Counted from the stretch's first letter, positions 32,505 through 45,664 are shown. The stretch is 64,000 nucleotides of DNA from Bathynomus jamesi (GCA_023014485.1 JAJOZX010001737.1:205001-269000), one strand, 5' to 3'. Program-made: numbers and translations. The notes: generated from the sequence alone by a model not told the origin.

Positions 32505-32605
32505 GATGATGATGTTTGGGGTAGTTTAACTACTACTATAACGGCAAAGGTCATGTAACAGATGAAATCTATAACTTTAAGTGGGATCCACACAACGGAA
32601 ACAAA
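32505..32605 (+). repeat. Dispersed repeat family, copy 2
   Basis: Shares ATGATGTTTGGGGT, AACGGCAAAGGTCATGT and AAGTGGGATCC with the copies at 42.35 and 58.6 kb. The most diverged of the five. Confidence 0.5.
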
Positions 32606-32813
32606 GACTTGATCAATTCCGCAGCTGCATTAACACCTCTAATTCTGCAGTTATTTAAGGGGATACTGAACATATACATAGTTCACAGTTGGTTAAATAA
32701 CACTGTTCAACAAAGTTTTTCTCCTTTTGATAAATGTGGGTGATTTTTATGTTCGTTTTTATGCTGATTATGAAAATTAAAACAGATTTTTTCGATCACC
32801 CACAATTTTTTAG

Positions 32814-33293
32814 GCATTTGCAATTTAAAACCCTTGAGATAGATATAGCATTCCTCAGTTTGCATCATAATATGAGATTTATTGTTAATCATTTATTTTG
32901 TATAAAATCTTTATATTATGCATATTATTATTTATATTTACATGTTTATGTGTAATATGCATATACTTTATTTCGGTGGCAAAGTAGGAGATCAAGACAA
33001 AATCTGGGCTCCTCATGTAGGGTAGTTAAAAGTACCTTTTAACTACCCTCAGAGCATTTGCAATTTAAAACCCTTGAGATAGATATAGCATTCGTCAGTT
33101 TGCATCATAATATGAGATTTATTGTTAATCATTTATTTTGTATAAAATCTTTATATTATGCATATTATTATTTATATTTACATGTTTATGTGTAATATGC
33201 ATATACTTTATTTCGGTGGCAAAGTAGGAGATCAAGACAAAATCTGGGCTCCTCATGTAGGGTAGTTAAAAGTACCTTTTAACTACCCTCAGA
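32814..33293 (+). repeat. 240-bp tandem duplication
   Basis: Two adjacent 240-bp copies (32814-33053, 33054-33293) differ at only one or two positions (for example CCTCAG against CGTCAG), so the duplication is recent. Confidence 0.95.
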
Positions 33294-33344
33294 GCAAATG
33301 ATTATGAACAGCAAATGATGTGAACAACAAAAGGCATTGAAGAA

Positions 33345-34565
33345 TTGAGTACCTCATTCTTCAATGTCTTTTGCTGTCCCAATGGTATGGAGAGAACAGA
33401 GAGACCACTCGACCGATTGCTACTTCATTCCTGTTTAACGAAGATAAGTGGACATTCCTCAGAATCTAAACATGCGATTCAATATCCTAATTTACTGTCA
33501 GCCATGCGACCTCATTCACATTGTGACGATTTGCCAGTACCAAAACCATCGAAGACATGGACTTTAGATGATGATGAATCTCGTAATGAACCTTTGGACA
33601 GGCAAGATCATATGGATACACAATTTCAACCACCTTCATTGGAAGAACCTCATTTAATTTCTCAGTCAGAATTAAATGACCTTGTCAGAGTTGAATCTAT
33701 CTATCATAAAACTCAGGCTGATCTCTTAAGGTTCTAGATTAAAAGGCTGGAATCTCCTATAAAAGGCTGTAAAAATATAATCATTTCATAAGCGTCAGAC
33801 ATACTTCACATCGTTTTTCTCTATGGGAAGGAATTTAGTGCATTGTAATGATGTGAATGCTCTCATGGAGGCACTTGGTCGAGAGCACAATCCTAAGAAA
33901 TGGAAGCATTTGGTCGAGAGCACAATGGAGACTTTTTGTCGATTCATCAAATTTGAGTTTGAAAGCTGTACTATTTCACAACGATAATGTCTATCCTTCG
34001 GTTCCGATTGCACAAAGTTCATATGAAGGAATCATATGACAATAATCACAATATGCAATTACTTTTGAAACATATTGACTATGATGAACACTCCCGGCAT
34101 AGCTGTGGTGATCTGAAAGTGACTGCACTTCTCCTCGGCTTACAGTTAGGATACACAAAGTTCTCTTATTTCCTCTCCGAGTGGGACAGCCGAGCTAAGG
34201 GGAGTCATTATCCACAGAAAGAGTGGCCACTTCGACAAAATTTGGTTCTACGACAGAAAAATTTTGCCATCAACCCCTAGTAGATCCAGCAAAAGTTTCC
34301 TTACCACCTCTCTATATCAAACTTGGTTTGATGAAAAATTTTGTAAAAGCCATGAATAAAGACGGGCCTAGATTTCTATAGCTAAAACAGAAGTTCCCTA
34401 GAATCAGCGAGGCGAAAATCAAAGAAGGCATTTTTATGGGCCAACAGATCAGAGAAGTGATGAAAAACACTGCATTTAATGAGTCTTTTAATGAGGTTGA
34501 AAGAACAGCATGGAAAGCTTTTAAAGAAATGACTACGAATTTCCTCGGTGGGAGCGGGTCGTAAG
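33345..34565 (+). pseudogene. Decayed member of a multicopy invertebrate gene family
   Basis: Broken plus-strand reading frames read EWRLFVDSSNLSLKAVLFHN-like, MKESYDNNHNMQLLLKHIDY, CGDLKVTALLLGLQLGYTKF, EWDSRAKGSHYPQKEWPLRQ and LPPLYIKLGLMKNFVKAMNK, the last near 34300. I recognise these phrases as a multicopy family in invertebrate genomes, probably carried by or derived from a mobile element, but its biochemical role is unknown to me. At least five frame breaks and several stops are present. The frame at 33345-33737 (130 codons, acidic C-terminal half) may be its N-terminal part. It lies within the host intron between exons 10 and 11. Confidence 0.6.
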
Positions 34566-34756
34566 GCGGGAGCTATTTTCCTGGCATTGCAACAGCGGGG
34601 TCACTGATGCCGTAAGGTAGGCGTGGCCCAGTGTATCCCAATTGTTGGACGAATGACAACCACAAAACCAAACGCAATACTTTGAATATTCAAATGTAAT
34701 TTTTGTTTATTATCTGGATGAAATTACAATTTTCGCCAAAGTGGCGAAAACCTCAC

Positions 34757-34864
34757 CTGGACAAATGTTTCGCAACGAATGTGTGTTCGTTGAAGATGTG
34801 AAGTTTCGTTCCCTTTTTTCGCCATTTGTTCTTTCGTTGTAGTGACAAAGGCACCAAGTAATGT
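34757..34864 (-). CDS. Host gene exon 10: first metal ligand of C1 domain
   Basis: Reads HYLVPLSLQRKNKWRKKGTK, then LHIFNEHTFVAKHLS. The His of EHTF is the first C1 ligand and lies exactly 12 residues before the first Cys, which is in exon 11. Acceptor TTTGCAG, donor CCAG|GTGAGG. Confidence 0.9.
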
Positions 34865-35687
34865 CTGCAAATTTTATTATTGTATATAAAACATTAAAAT
34901 TGAGCTAATATTACACCTTAAACTGCATCATAATATACCTTTAAGAAATTGATTCAGCGAGGTTTTAAAACAGGACAAATTCTTTATTGGTTTATATAGC
35001 CTATAATTATTTTTATTTACTGAAATGGTTCTTGCAAGTTAACACTTCTGTCACCAGCGACTGTTAGAAGTTCTTTTCACCAAATAAATTTAACCAAAAC
35101 TAATTAATAACATTAGACAACAATTTTCAACTTTTTTGTCTTTAACCGACACAAGAGAGATTCATTTAGTTAATTTGCACATGCTGATTTCAATGGTAAT
35201 ACTCAAAATTCTGTATCACGTTTAGATTTTTTGTTATGAGACTTGACAAAATTTTCAGATACGAGCAGTTTTCTTTAAACCCGAGACTGTTTTTATTCCT
35301 CATAAAATGGAACAAAAGTCTTTAGAATACAAGGTGGATTACATTTCAAATTACAATTGATAAAAGATAAAAAGTCATGAATTAGTCAGTAAAGATGGAG
35401 TTTAGTTAGATTTCGTAGTTGGAAAGTGTCGTGTACTACGTGATTTCCTTTTGCACACTAAAAATGACCTATTAATTTAATCAAGGGTGTAACTCGAAAT
35501 CTACACGTGATAAACTTGGGGGGGGGGGGGCATTTTTGGAATCACTATATCAAAATTTCGTAAAACACGTATTTTTTTGCCAATAAAAATTTGGTGTTGA
35601 CCAATGTGATTAGTGGTTTATTATTAACAACACTAATTATGCTTAGTAAATAATAAACCACAGTACTAAACCCAAATGACTCCATAC
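34865..35687. other. Intron sequence with a poly-G run
   Basis: No gene seen. A run of about 13 G lies near 35517-35530. Confidence 0.5.
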
Positions 35688-35871
35688 TTAATAACTCCAT
35701 TTTCCAACGTTTCAACCACAAGAAGGGACGCTTCATTAATGTAAGTTTTGGTTGAGGCTGAGCTTAGTCCCGAAGTTCCACTTAGGGACGATCTTGTGGA
35801 TCCAGAATCACCACTCCCTATACCACCAGAAGGAGTAGAGCGCCCTCTTCCCACAGGCACTGTTAATAGTC
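35688..35871 (-). CDS. Host gene exon 9: linker into conserved block
   Basis: Reads LLTVPVGRGRSTPSGGIGSG, then SSASTKTYINEASLLVVETL and ENGVIK. Acceptor TATTTCTTTCAG, donor TTAA|GTATGG, a somewhat weak donor. The 2-base end joins exon 10 to form Lys-His-Tyr. Confidence 0.85.
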
Positions 35872-36210
35872 CTGAAAGAAATACTCGGTTTTATGCCAAT
35901 CCTAAAATTTTTAATTTAATGTACAGAAAGTTCGCCTAGAAATAGAATTTGTAAAAAGCATAAAAAATTACTAATTGGTAATATTGTTTATCTTTGATTA
36001 TTTTATTCTTTTTGGTAACTAATAAAATTTAAAAAACAAAAACCAATCATTACCAATTAGTAATTTTTAGAAATTTTAGGTTTCTTGGCGAACTTTTTTC
36101 CGAAACTAAGATTAATCTTAAATTACATATAAATGACAATGAACAAACAAACCAAAACTTCATCTTTGTCTCTATGCTCTCAACTCTCAGTAAAGAACAA
36201 TGGATTAATA

Positions 36211-36290
36211 TACAGGGTGGCCAAAAAGTCTGGAATCAGTGGAAAAGTGTTTATAACTAAAACTAGATTTTTCTACTAACTCTAGACTTC
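36211..36290 (+). repeat. Left end of a mariner-type element
   Basis: TACAGGGTGGCCAAAAAGTC resembles the left ends of the other mariner-type elements here. I found no matching right end, so it is a truncated relic. Confidence 0.45.
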
Positions 36291-36887
36291 GTAGCCACAC
36301 TGTACTGCGCTTTCACTCTCAAAACTACGCTCTTATCCTGTTAAAAAAGTTAGCAAAACAAGATGCATAAACATTATGCCAATCAACTTCGGGTGAAAAA
36401 AGAAGTATACATTTCATTTAAACCAGTAAACAAAATCTTTATTTCAGTCAACAGGGATAAAAACGTACAGAAGTGGTCCATATATGTTTAAGTAACAGCT
36501 ACCTACAGCAGTGATTACATAAACTAATGAAATATTAAGAATGATGACCATACAACTGCCACGTTTCGTCATTTCAAATGTTCAACCAACCAACTTCTGC
36601 TGTACATTATATCATTCTCCGATTCGTAACTTCGAAGTGAGAATTAGAAAAATATCAACTTTGTTACGCACAATAAGTACTGCACACACACACACACATT
36701 ACTGATTTTAAATATACACAAACATCATGCAATATATATATATATATATTCACCCATTTGTAAGTCCGTGAGAAAGCGGATGGAAGGGAAATAAAAATAA
36801 TGTTAAAAACTCAGCACAATAATGAATTTAATGTTTAAAATTATTTATATTCACTTTTTTTAAATAATATATGTGTATATATATTAA

Positions 36888-37056
36888 CCTGAGGCGTAGC
36901 CAGAAGCGTGGTGTCGGTCTATCCCCCCCCCCCCGCTACCTTTAAGATGCTAAAAGAACAAGGCATTCTGTCACTGCTATTTCCGCACTGCACCTTTCTG
37001 CGGATAAATTCATAAATGGCCACGCCCCACGCCACAAGCCACGCCTCCGATATATA
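36888..37056. mobile_element. Possible hAT MITE (GAGGCGTAGCCAG ends)
   Basis: The ends GAGGCGTAGCCAGAAGCGTGG and GAGGCGTGGCTTGTGGCGTG are inverted with about 5 mismatches in 21. Such GGCGTAGCCAG ends occur in hAT families. A poly-C run lies inside near 36924-36936. The flank is a TA tract, so no duplication can be read. Confidence 0.35.
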
Positions 37057-39456
37057 TATTAAAGTATGTACGGTATAAAACCATCCAAACATTAAAAAAA
37101 AACAGGAGCAAAGAACTTACAATGACCACGAAGAAGATGTAAATAGTGAGCTGAATCTAAAAAGAATTTCCGTTTGTCATGATGATGTCATGGTGATAAT
37201 TAGTTGCCATGGAGGTAATTATTGGTTTGGTTAAGTGCGCACAGTGAATAGTTTTGTGTTTAAGTTCAGCATGTGAATTACGGTGTTGGATGGAATAATT
37301 TGAACCAGTGTTAGAGAGGTGTGGATCCAATAAAAGCAGCAGAAATAAGAGAATTTAAAAATATTAACATGTTAAGTGCATCATCAAAACGGCTACAGAA
37401 ACATTCTAGAAGCATTAAATGATTTATTGAAAAAAATAAAAATAAAGCACAAAACCGTGATTTATATAAAACTGATCCTTAAAACAGTGAATAACATTCT
37501 AATACTAAATATCACAGCCAACCTGTAAAAGGTGCTTCAAAACATTGTATACAATAAGTAACTGTTATTAACATTTGAAATTCGGAAAGAACGCCTAATC
37601 CACACTTAAAAACCTCTGTTTAATTTTAAAAAAGAATTCGTTTCTATTTTAAGCTAAAAAGTATTATGAGGTCCAGTTTCGTTAAGATTCAGCTAAATAA
37701 ATGGTGTAACTTGAAAATGAATTTGGGTTAGATTAAACATGTACAAGAGTACATTTACTTGGCATTAATCACTTTCAAACTTTCCGCATAAAGTCAAGCG
37801 CAATTCCACATAGATATCGTGTGTGTGTGTGTGTGTGTGTGTGTTTCTTTATGCAGGAAGGAGGGGGCAAGGGCGAGGGCCCGCAAAAATGTTCCCCCTA
37901 TATAATTTATAAGGAGAGCGCGGAAAGCAAGGTCTCCGAGGCCCACGATACCTTTTTGTTTAATTTAATTTTAATTTTTTAATTTTAAAATGCGTGTATG
38001 TTAGCGAAGAATAGAGGGAGAAGGGTGTTTTTGAAAGCATGTTGGACCGCTCACAGGGTAAATGAGACCCGGAAAAAGATGAGTTAAAGAGGAGAGTGAC
38101 GGGAGACCCGGGAGTTCCAGCACTCCCTGTCTCCGGCCTAACGTTCCCCCCTGGAGTACTTCCCCGCTCGATTGGTGTCTACAATCTCGTCCATAAACCA
38201 AATTTACTTTCGAGCAACATCATTTATTTAGTTTAAATTTAACAAAACTGGGCCTCAATTTTTAACACTACACAGTAGTGTGTACCCAAAGAAATTTTTT
38301 ATTTAAATTAAATAATGAGATTTTTGGGTGCATTAATCCTTTCATACCCACTGGATTCTTTTGAAACCATTAACTTTACGAAGCTTTTATGGGCTCGCTT
38401 ACGCAAAATCTAATTTATAATTTAGGCATGAAAGGAGTAAATGATCTCGAGAGTCAAACTGTTGTTTAAGAAGTTTATAAACATTACTATCGTAATAATA
38501 CTGTAAAACCATCGTATCACTCTTCAATATAACATTAAATATTAATTACCGTAAATAAATTCATTAAATTTGTCGTATATTAAATACTAATATATACAGT
38601 TCAGGAATAGTGCTCCACTCGAGTCAAGTAATCACAAACTGAACTTATTTCTATACAAAAAGATATTAAATTACGTGATCTAAATGGCACATATACATTT
38701 GCACCACAGTTACATTATTGTAATGCAGTTACGGGAATCATGCAGTTTTAGTTCCAGTCTGAATAAAGATTATACATTATAGTTGCGGAGAGTAACTGAG
38801 CACACGAGCACTCAACAATAAAGAAACGACAACAATGGTAACATAACCAAATAAGATTCGCTCAATAAATCTAAACTATGAATGACACGTGAAAAGTAAA
38901 TTAAAAAGGAGTGAACCCATTACATTGTGCGGGTTCATTCTGCAATTTCAATTCGTGCAAAACTCCTACAAAACTTCAATCTAAAAGGAGAGGTATAAGT
39001 GACAGTTAAATAAGAGTGTAAGGTACGAGTAAAAGACAAACTGAAACGTGCGACATCTGACGAGGAAATAAATACATAAAATAAATAAATATTGAAAGGT
39101 AAATGAAAACGAGGAAAAATAAAAAAATGAAAAGCTTTTAATTAAATGAACTAAAAAAAATCATTAAGGTAATACGGAATTACGAAAATAATTCTCATTT
39201 TAAAAACAATAAAACTTCCTTAAAAACCCAAACTTGAAAATTATAAACAAAAGTTATGTTAAAGAAATATTTCCTAAAAAAGAGAAAAACTTCGAGGTAA
39301 AACCTATTTTTATTCCAGTCTAATATTTACGCGAGTGCTAAGGATATATTTGAGGTGATGTACGGGTGTTAGGGGGTACATTTGTTCCTAACTCGTAAAG
39401 TAGGGCCATTAGGATGGGTTCCAGGTGCCATAAACATGGTTACTCGAGGGACTTAC
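37057..39456. other. Host intron, no gene recognised
   Basis: Contains a (GT)n tract at about 37818-37844 and otherwise AT-rich sequence. The minus-strand frame at 38001-38201 lacks splice context and a known domain. Confidence 0.45.
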
Positions 39457-39504
39457 TTTGTGTCTGAGATTCCGGTGAGGTTGGAGAAGAGACGGCGGAC
39501 TTCC
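39457..39504 (-). CDS. Host gene exon 8: 48-bp micro-exon
   Basis: Encodes GKSAVSSPTSPESQTQ between acceptor AAACTGACAG, preceded by a long CT tract, and donor CAAA|GTAAGT. The 48-bp length leaves the phase unchanged, so it could be skipped in alternative transcripts. Confidence 0.75.
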
Positions 39505-40841
39505 CTGTCAGTTTCGAAGCAGGGAGAAGGTCAGTCAGAGAGAGAGGAAGAATGGAGGGGAGGAGGGTCACGAGGGGAAGGAGAGGATATAAAGGAAGAG
39601 AAGAAAAAAAGAATAAAGCGAATAGAGTAAACATGCCATCAAAAGAGAAAATATAAAAGAAAATGAAGAGAAAATCCAGGCGATGGCAGAGAGAAAAAAA
39701 AATCAGTTAATTAAATATAGCGTCAAGATACTCATTCCAGTTATTATTATTATTAATATTACTGTATTAGGCAAATATGTTAATTCTTAGCACAGTTAAA
39801 AAGGCAGTTTACTGTACTTTTTTATATACTGGTTAAATCAAGCTACCTAATTTAATTCTGTAATAAACCAATTTAATTTTTAAATATATTAACTACAAAT
39901 ATCACGGTATACTTGGGCCAATGACATTATATACTTTTTCATTCATATATAGGAAATATACCATACGCATTATGCATGTATATAACTTTTATGGAGTTGC
40001 TAGAGAAATTTAGCATTGATAAGCCATGCATTCTAAACCAAAGGACTGGGTAGTAGTATTTATTGGTTTGTAAGAATATAAATGTACAAAGCGATTCTGA
40101 TACTGGCCTTATAATTTATCAAACAACGAATGTATAACCATATTGGATATTGTATTATCGCCACGTTTATAGCATGACAAATATACAAGTATAAATTCAA
40201 GGTTTTCAGTTTCACAAAATTAATGTGCAGCTATTGTCGTAGCTATACAGTTTTTCGCATTGTAAAAACATGGTAGGGGGTTTATAAAATTTCATTATAC
40301 CTAATTGGTAATTAGTGTATTAGAATGCTACATTTGTTGTATAGTTATCGTATGACTATTGCACTTATTTCAGTTTTATAGTTTTGACAGCGTGTACACA
40401 CTATCTCTTCCCTGCAAACATTGTCCAGCGACAACTATAGAATAAGATTAGACTTTGGCTTGACATTACTAGACTTCAATAAAATAAAGACCATTTTGAA
40501 AAGGTTAATTATAACAACATAATTGGCTTTAAAATGTATAATGAAGCGTTCTAATTTGTTTCATATATTAAAGAGAGGCGAGAGAATACGAGCAGACTTT
40601 GGCTTTAGTTAAAGACTATCGAATAACACCAGATTTCTATCTAAAATGCTGAGGCTCCCTCCTTTTTCTGAATGTATGTGTAATAGGTAAATATAAATAC
40701 TACTCCCACTCTAGACACCACTACTATAATCCATTAGTCATTCGATAGTCATGGTAGAAAAATTCTACTACATTTCTTAGTCTATCGTACGAAAATGTCT
40801 GCAAAGCCTGTCCCCGGGAACCAAATGTGTTCCTCGAGCGG

Positions 40842-40897
<56 letters not shown>

Positions 40898-42335
40898 GCG
40901 GCCCAATAGAACTTACGCGAAATCAAAGTGAAATTATTGTTTATTTAGAACTAAAGTGGTCAAAGATGCCGTAACTTGTAGAAAATGAGAAATCTACTCC
41001 AATTTATATAAAGAACATGATCAATGTTTACGTTTTTATCAAAAAAGTAATTTTATCCCGAACTCATTTCCCCACACTTTGGGATGAGTGTGGCTCAAGG
41101 ATTACCCGAGCCCGATAATAATGGAATGGCATAGCATAGCGTTCTCCAGGAAACATTTGAACTCTGTCCTGGTCACCCAATGTCCGGGATTTTATATATA
41201 ATTGGGAATGGAAATATATTTTCGATCCCAATGATATTTAAAATCATATTGAAGTTTAATATAGAGTAAAGGATATTTAATTTAATGGGGGATACTGTAG
41301 AGTGATGAAAGAAACGGATTGAATAATAAATTCGTGAAGTCAGAGCCGCAAGTGCGTCTTGACCTTGATATGACGTGTTGAGACTTTTATAACTATGCCT
41401 TGAACCAAAAAATTTTTCAGTCTTCTAGGAATGTCAGCAAATACAGTTTTGAAGACGCTTGTGCAGAGTTACAACAGGCTTCTGCTGGGCCTTCAACACG
41501 CGAAATGTGAATACAGGTATTCCATTCATTTATTTCTGTCCAGGAATTCTACCTTGTAGAGTTGGCAACCCTAACCGATACACAGAGTTGTCCATTGGAA
41601 ATAGTCCTTCGAAGAAACTGTGAGAACTCCTGGCCTGAATAATACCGCGTTAAAATATTGCAACATAAGACGATGCAAATACCACGAAATTGAAATAACT
41701 GCACAGTGAAATTTAGAACTATCGCGATATTAATTAACAGACTCGCCTATTTATGATAGCTTTTATCATTAACCGATTAATTAAGTTAACATTAAATACA
41801 CTTTGCAACAACAGCGCGGTGTTAAGCCGTTCAGTAGATTTTTAACCTTTACTTTACGAGCCAGGTAAATTTGATACTTGCTTTTGAGTTTTTAATTAAC
41901 ATCAGATTAGTATATATTAAGCACGCAATTTTTATTATTATTAACTCGGAAATGATACAAATATTAATACCACTTGGGAAGATTAATCATTATGCCCCTA
42001 ATTATTATTATTAATAATAATTCAGAAACAAAAATATTAATACTGCTTATTGACAACTGATTACTCAAGCTTACAGAGAGTTAACAAAAGTAGGTACCAC
42101 AATGCTTGTCTTCAAGAACAAATGGCAAAGGTCATCAGTGGAATGCCAGAACGTGCGTCAGCTTTACATAACGCAAAGGGGAAGGCAACACGATTCTATA
42201 TATAATGATTCGATAAATCTATTATTTATTGACTTTCATTATAAAATAAAAAACTGCGGACAAATCGAATGTCTATATTTACTTTTGTCAACACACTGTA
42301 TACTTGCTTCAGCTGTGGTCAGGTATAGTTGTTGT
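39505..42335. other. Host intron with a (GT)n tract
   Basis: A GT dinucleotide tract of about 55 bp lies at 40842-40896. The rest has no supported gene or repeat boundary. Confidence 0.5.
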
Positions 42336-42556
42336 TGTTGTTGTTGTTGTTGTTTTGGGGTTGCGTAACCTCTTTCATAATAGCAAAGATCACGCGCCGG
42401 AAGGGACCTACAGCTTTACGTGGGATCCGAACCACGAGTTGCTACATCAACTGGACGCAGAGGATAGTCACCCACCCAACTACTACCCAGACCCAATGTC
42501 GCGTTTAGCCTTGCTGACCCATGGGTCGCGGCGTTGCAGCATGGTCACGACGTAGC
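42336..42556 (+). repeat. Dispersed repeat family, copy 3 (longest)
   Basis: Begins after a (GTT)n run and reads AACCTCTTTCATAATAGCAA, GGGACCTACAGCTTTACGTG and GGATCCGAACCACGAGTTGC. It continues through a CCAACTACTACCCAGACCCA phrase to a terminal TCGCGGCGTTGCAGC. Copies 4 and 5 follow the same order. Unknown class. Confidence 0.65.
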
Positions 42557-43400
42557 CTTTGGGTATAGATTGAAAAATAAATGACAGAAAAAAGTAAAAA
42601 AGGAGAGTTGCCTCTAATGTCAGTTTATGAATGAAGATGATGATATATTGCGGAAGAGTATCAGCTAATCCACATCTTAAATCACGTAACTACGTATTAG
42701 GTCGAACGGGGTCTTCCGTGATCTTAAGGTAAAAGGGTTTATCATCACATTGCTAGGGTAAACTGTTCACTATGAACAGTTTTAACATTCACTATTGAAT
42801 GTAAGGTAACTAACTAGTATTATTTTATAAAAATAGTGTACCAAATACCCGATACCAAAAACTTGTAAGGTTAGTTTTAGTTTAGTTTATTAGTGTTTAT
42901 TTATTATTCCAATTTAATTGTTAAAATTACGTTCAAAATCTAAGTACTTTAACAAGGATTATGACTAACTAAAATATACTTTAACACGCATGTTTTAGTT
43001 TCACCAAAACCATTTTCTACCTTAAAGAATTCACATACAACGTTTAATTACTTGTTAATTAAAGTAATTAGGAGGGCGTCCCACCCCTCATTACAAGTGG
43101 TAATTATGACCAACTTTAAAACGAGGAACGAGAAAAACTTACGATTTAAAAGGAACAGATCGAGCTGTCATATCCGCTTTTACTTTATCAAAAACTTAAA
43201 AAAAATTAGCAACAGAAATCAAAAGGAGACAACAAACCCCCCTACTTCACCCATCCCTTTTACCCAGGTCTAAGAAAAAAATAATAAAAAGCGGCCTCAC
43301 ACCATCCTCATGCCAAGCCAAGACGTAAAAAGATCGACAAGGACAATCGTCGGCGTTATCGACAAATAAAAGCCGATCGACACGGATGAATGAGGCTTAC
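42557..43400. other. Host intron, nothing recognised
   Basis: AT-rich intron between the repeat copy and exon 7. No gene or repeat boundary seen. Confidence 0.45.
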
Positions 43401-43601
43401 CTCTCGACCGCATAACGTTTGCCGACCTCTCCATAGATATCGACCGCCCCCCCAGTGGGTCTGTGTCGAGGGAGTCATCGACATTGCCGACACCGACACC
43501 CGTCGGATCGACACTTTTTGATCGAACTTTCGATCGACTAAACTTTCGACGCAAAGAACCGAAGAAATCTCGCTTCCGTCGACTACGACTCCGCCCTCGT
43601 T
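43401..43601 (-). CDS. Host gene exon 7: Arg/Ser-rich linker
   Basis: Reads ERGRSRSRRKRDFFGSLRRK, then FSRSKVRSKSVDP and GGRSISMERSANVMRSR. The basic Arg/Ser repeats look like phosphorylation sites. Acceptor TTCATCTCAG, donor AGAG|GTAAGC. The 2-base start and 1-base end fit exons 6 and 8. Confidence 0.88.
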
Positions 43602-44479
43602 CTGAGATGAAGATCGACAAATGCATTCGACCAAATGTTATCAACAAAGGATATTAAACTTAACTATAATTTACATCGACAATGTATTAGTTTGCTAGTA
43701 CAAAACTGAGTAGATCTACAGTTGCTCGTCGAAGAATGTTTTATGTAATTACTGAATAATTTTTATAATGAAACTTGACCATGCACGCCTTCATCGACAT
43801 AAGAATTATCAAAATTTCAGAGGTTGACAATTTTACGCATGTTTGGAGTTCAACAAAATAACGACAAAAAAAACAGAAAGACAATATTTCGATATACTTT
43901 TGTAATAATGTGAATACCTTGCACCGAATATGGTACAAGGAATAATCTCTCAAATCATCTGAGGCGATGTTTGTATTTCAAAATGGCACTGATACGAGCG
44001 TGTTTTTTATCAAAATAAAAAATCTTATTTACATTAATAAACATACAATAAAAGTTCTCCCCTGCGTTATTTATAAAGTGAAACTTCAATTAAAATAAGT
44101 TAACACTGGATCATCAAGTCAGATGGTTATGAACTTATGACCACTCAACTCAAATAAAACCAATCTCGCATTACATGGCAGTAAGACTTCACAAATCAGT
44201 TTTCGGTGTTTGAACGATGTCTGAACCTCACACGCATACACTGCTCGGAAACGCTGAATTCTATACATGGTGCCACCACAAATAAGTGCCAGTGCCGTTC
44301 TAGTCACGGAGATCCATCGTGTACTTTTACTGCCATGTCAGTATTATGACCAAAGGTGACCATTCGTTCACCTGTCTTACAGGCTATATCAGTAATGTTT
44401 AACAGTAGTGTTGCTGTGCCTGCAAAACTAAAAATAGAAAAATACCTCGAACCCTCGACCTGAACCTTATGACCCTTAC
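43602..44479. other. Host intron between exons 6 and 7
   Basis: An 878-bp intron with good splice sites at both ends. No other feature seen. Confidence 0.75.
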
Positions 44480-44750
44480 CTTCGGTGTCCAGTCCATTAG
44501 ACGTTTGCGAGGCTAGCGTTGAACTGGGAGAGATGGCTTGCGGGTCAACCGAGTCAGTAGGAGGGATGATATTGAAAGGCGGCGTCAAGGGCACTGGATG
44601 GGTAGGAACTGCAGGGGATGTACCGGAAGACTTTCGGGGAGGGGTCGCACCAGTTTGGATAGTTACACCCGTACCAAGACTGGCACTAACGCCAGGTTTA
44701 TAATAGTTAGATTCATCTTCCTCCTGATCGAAAGTGGGCTCTTCCATTGG
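44480..44750 (-). CDS. Host gene exon 6: Pro/Ser/Thr-rich linker
   Basis: Reads PMEEPTFDQEEDESNYYKPG, then a Pro/Ser/Thr-rich stretch (TPPRKSSGTSPAVPTHPVPL) ending SNGLDTE. The acceptor GATTTTAG and donor GAAG|GTAAGG are strong. The Met at position 2 could also serve as an alternative start. Confidence 0.85.
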
Positions 44751-45382
44751 CTAAAATCAAGTGAAAAGTTATTTTCGTTTATGTAACAAAATAATTATTT
44801 CCAAAAAACCTACTACTATTACTATCATTGGTAATTACTCGTATCTTCACTAGAGTTTCAGCCATAAGCATGAGTAATAATTGTTTGTACAGTATAACAG
44901 TTAAAGAAATAAATCAAATAATAATAATAATAATGAAATTTTTCTCTCCACTGCTGAACACTGAAATAAAAGTGAATATTTTCAAAAATAAAGACCAAAC
45001 ATGAGTAGAGGTTTTCATGCTACTATGGCAATGTACAGTATATGCTAATAACTATGAGTTCTATATCGGTTGGTCTATCACCGCATGTGATATGTTGAAC
45101 TCTGTTTTACAAACTGTAAAAATTATAAAAATCTAGAAATTTAAATCCGCTGAAACAAACACCAATGAAGAGTCTCGAGCGAAAGGACCAACCAAGCTGA
45201 AGTTCAAACTTAGCGTGATTGATTCTCCCTTTAAAAACTATTGCAAGACATACTGTAAAGTTGTGCAGAGAGTGCGTGTAAAGTTCACATATTACAAAGC
45301 GAGGTAAAGTATGAAAGCAGCATTGCGACAAAACAATATTTTCTCGGAACAATTTATATATATATATATAATATATATATAT

Positions 45383-45428
<46 letters not shown>

Positions 45429-45660
45429 TGTATGTATGTATTATATAAAACCACAATTCGCCGAAAGAATAAAAAATTAAGCTCAAGAACCACATACAGA
45501 AATAACCTAAAAGTTGCGCGCGCGCACACACACACACACACTTGTCCTTCGATTAAGGTAATCTAATCGATCCGATAACCGTGTTTGATTCTTACCCGAT
45601 ACATTTCATGCATATGTTTATTTATACCGATTTCATCCCTTTATAAAAAAATACGACTAC
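44751..45660. other. Host intron with mixed microsatellites
   Basis: A TA tract followed by a TGTA tetranucleotide run lies at about 45356-45440, and a short CG/CA run at 45517-45541. No gene is seen. Confidence 0.6.
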
Positions 45661-45664
45661 AACG

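Noticed and set aside
38001..38201. 66-codon minus-strand frame within the host gene span
   Set aside because: No splice sites in the phase required between exons 8 and 9, and exons 8 and 9 already join in phase.
45107..45541. 144-codon minus-strand frame
   Set aside because: Passes through TA and TGTA microsatellites; no domain, splice or codon support.
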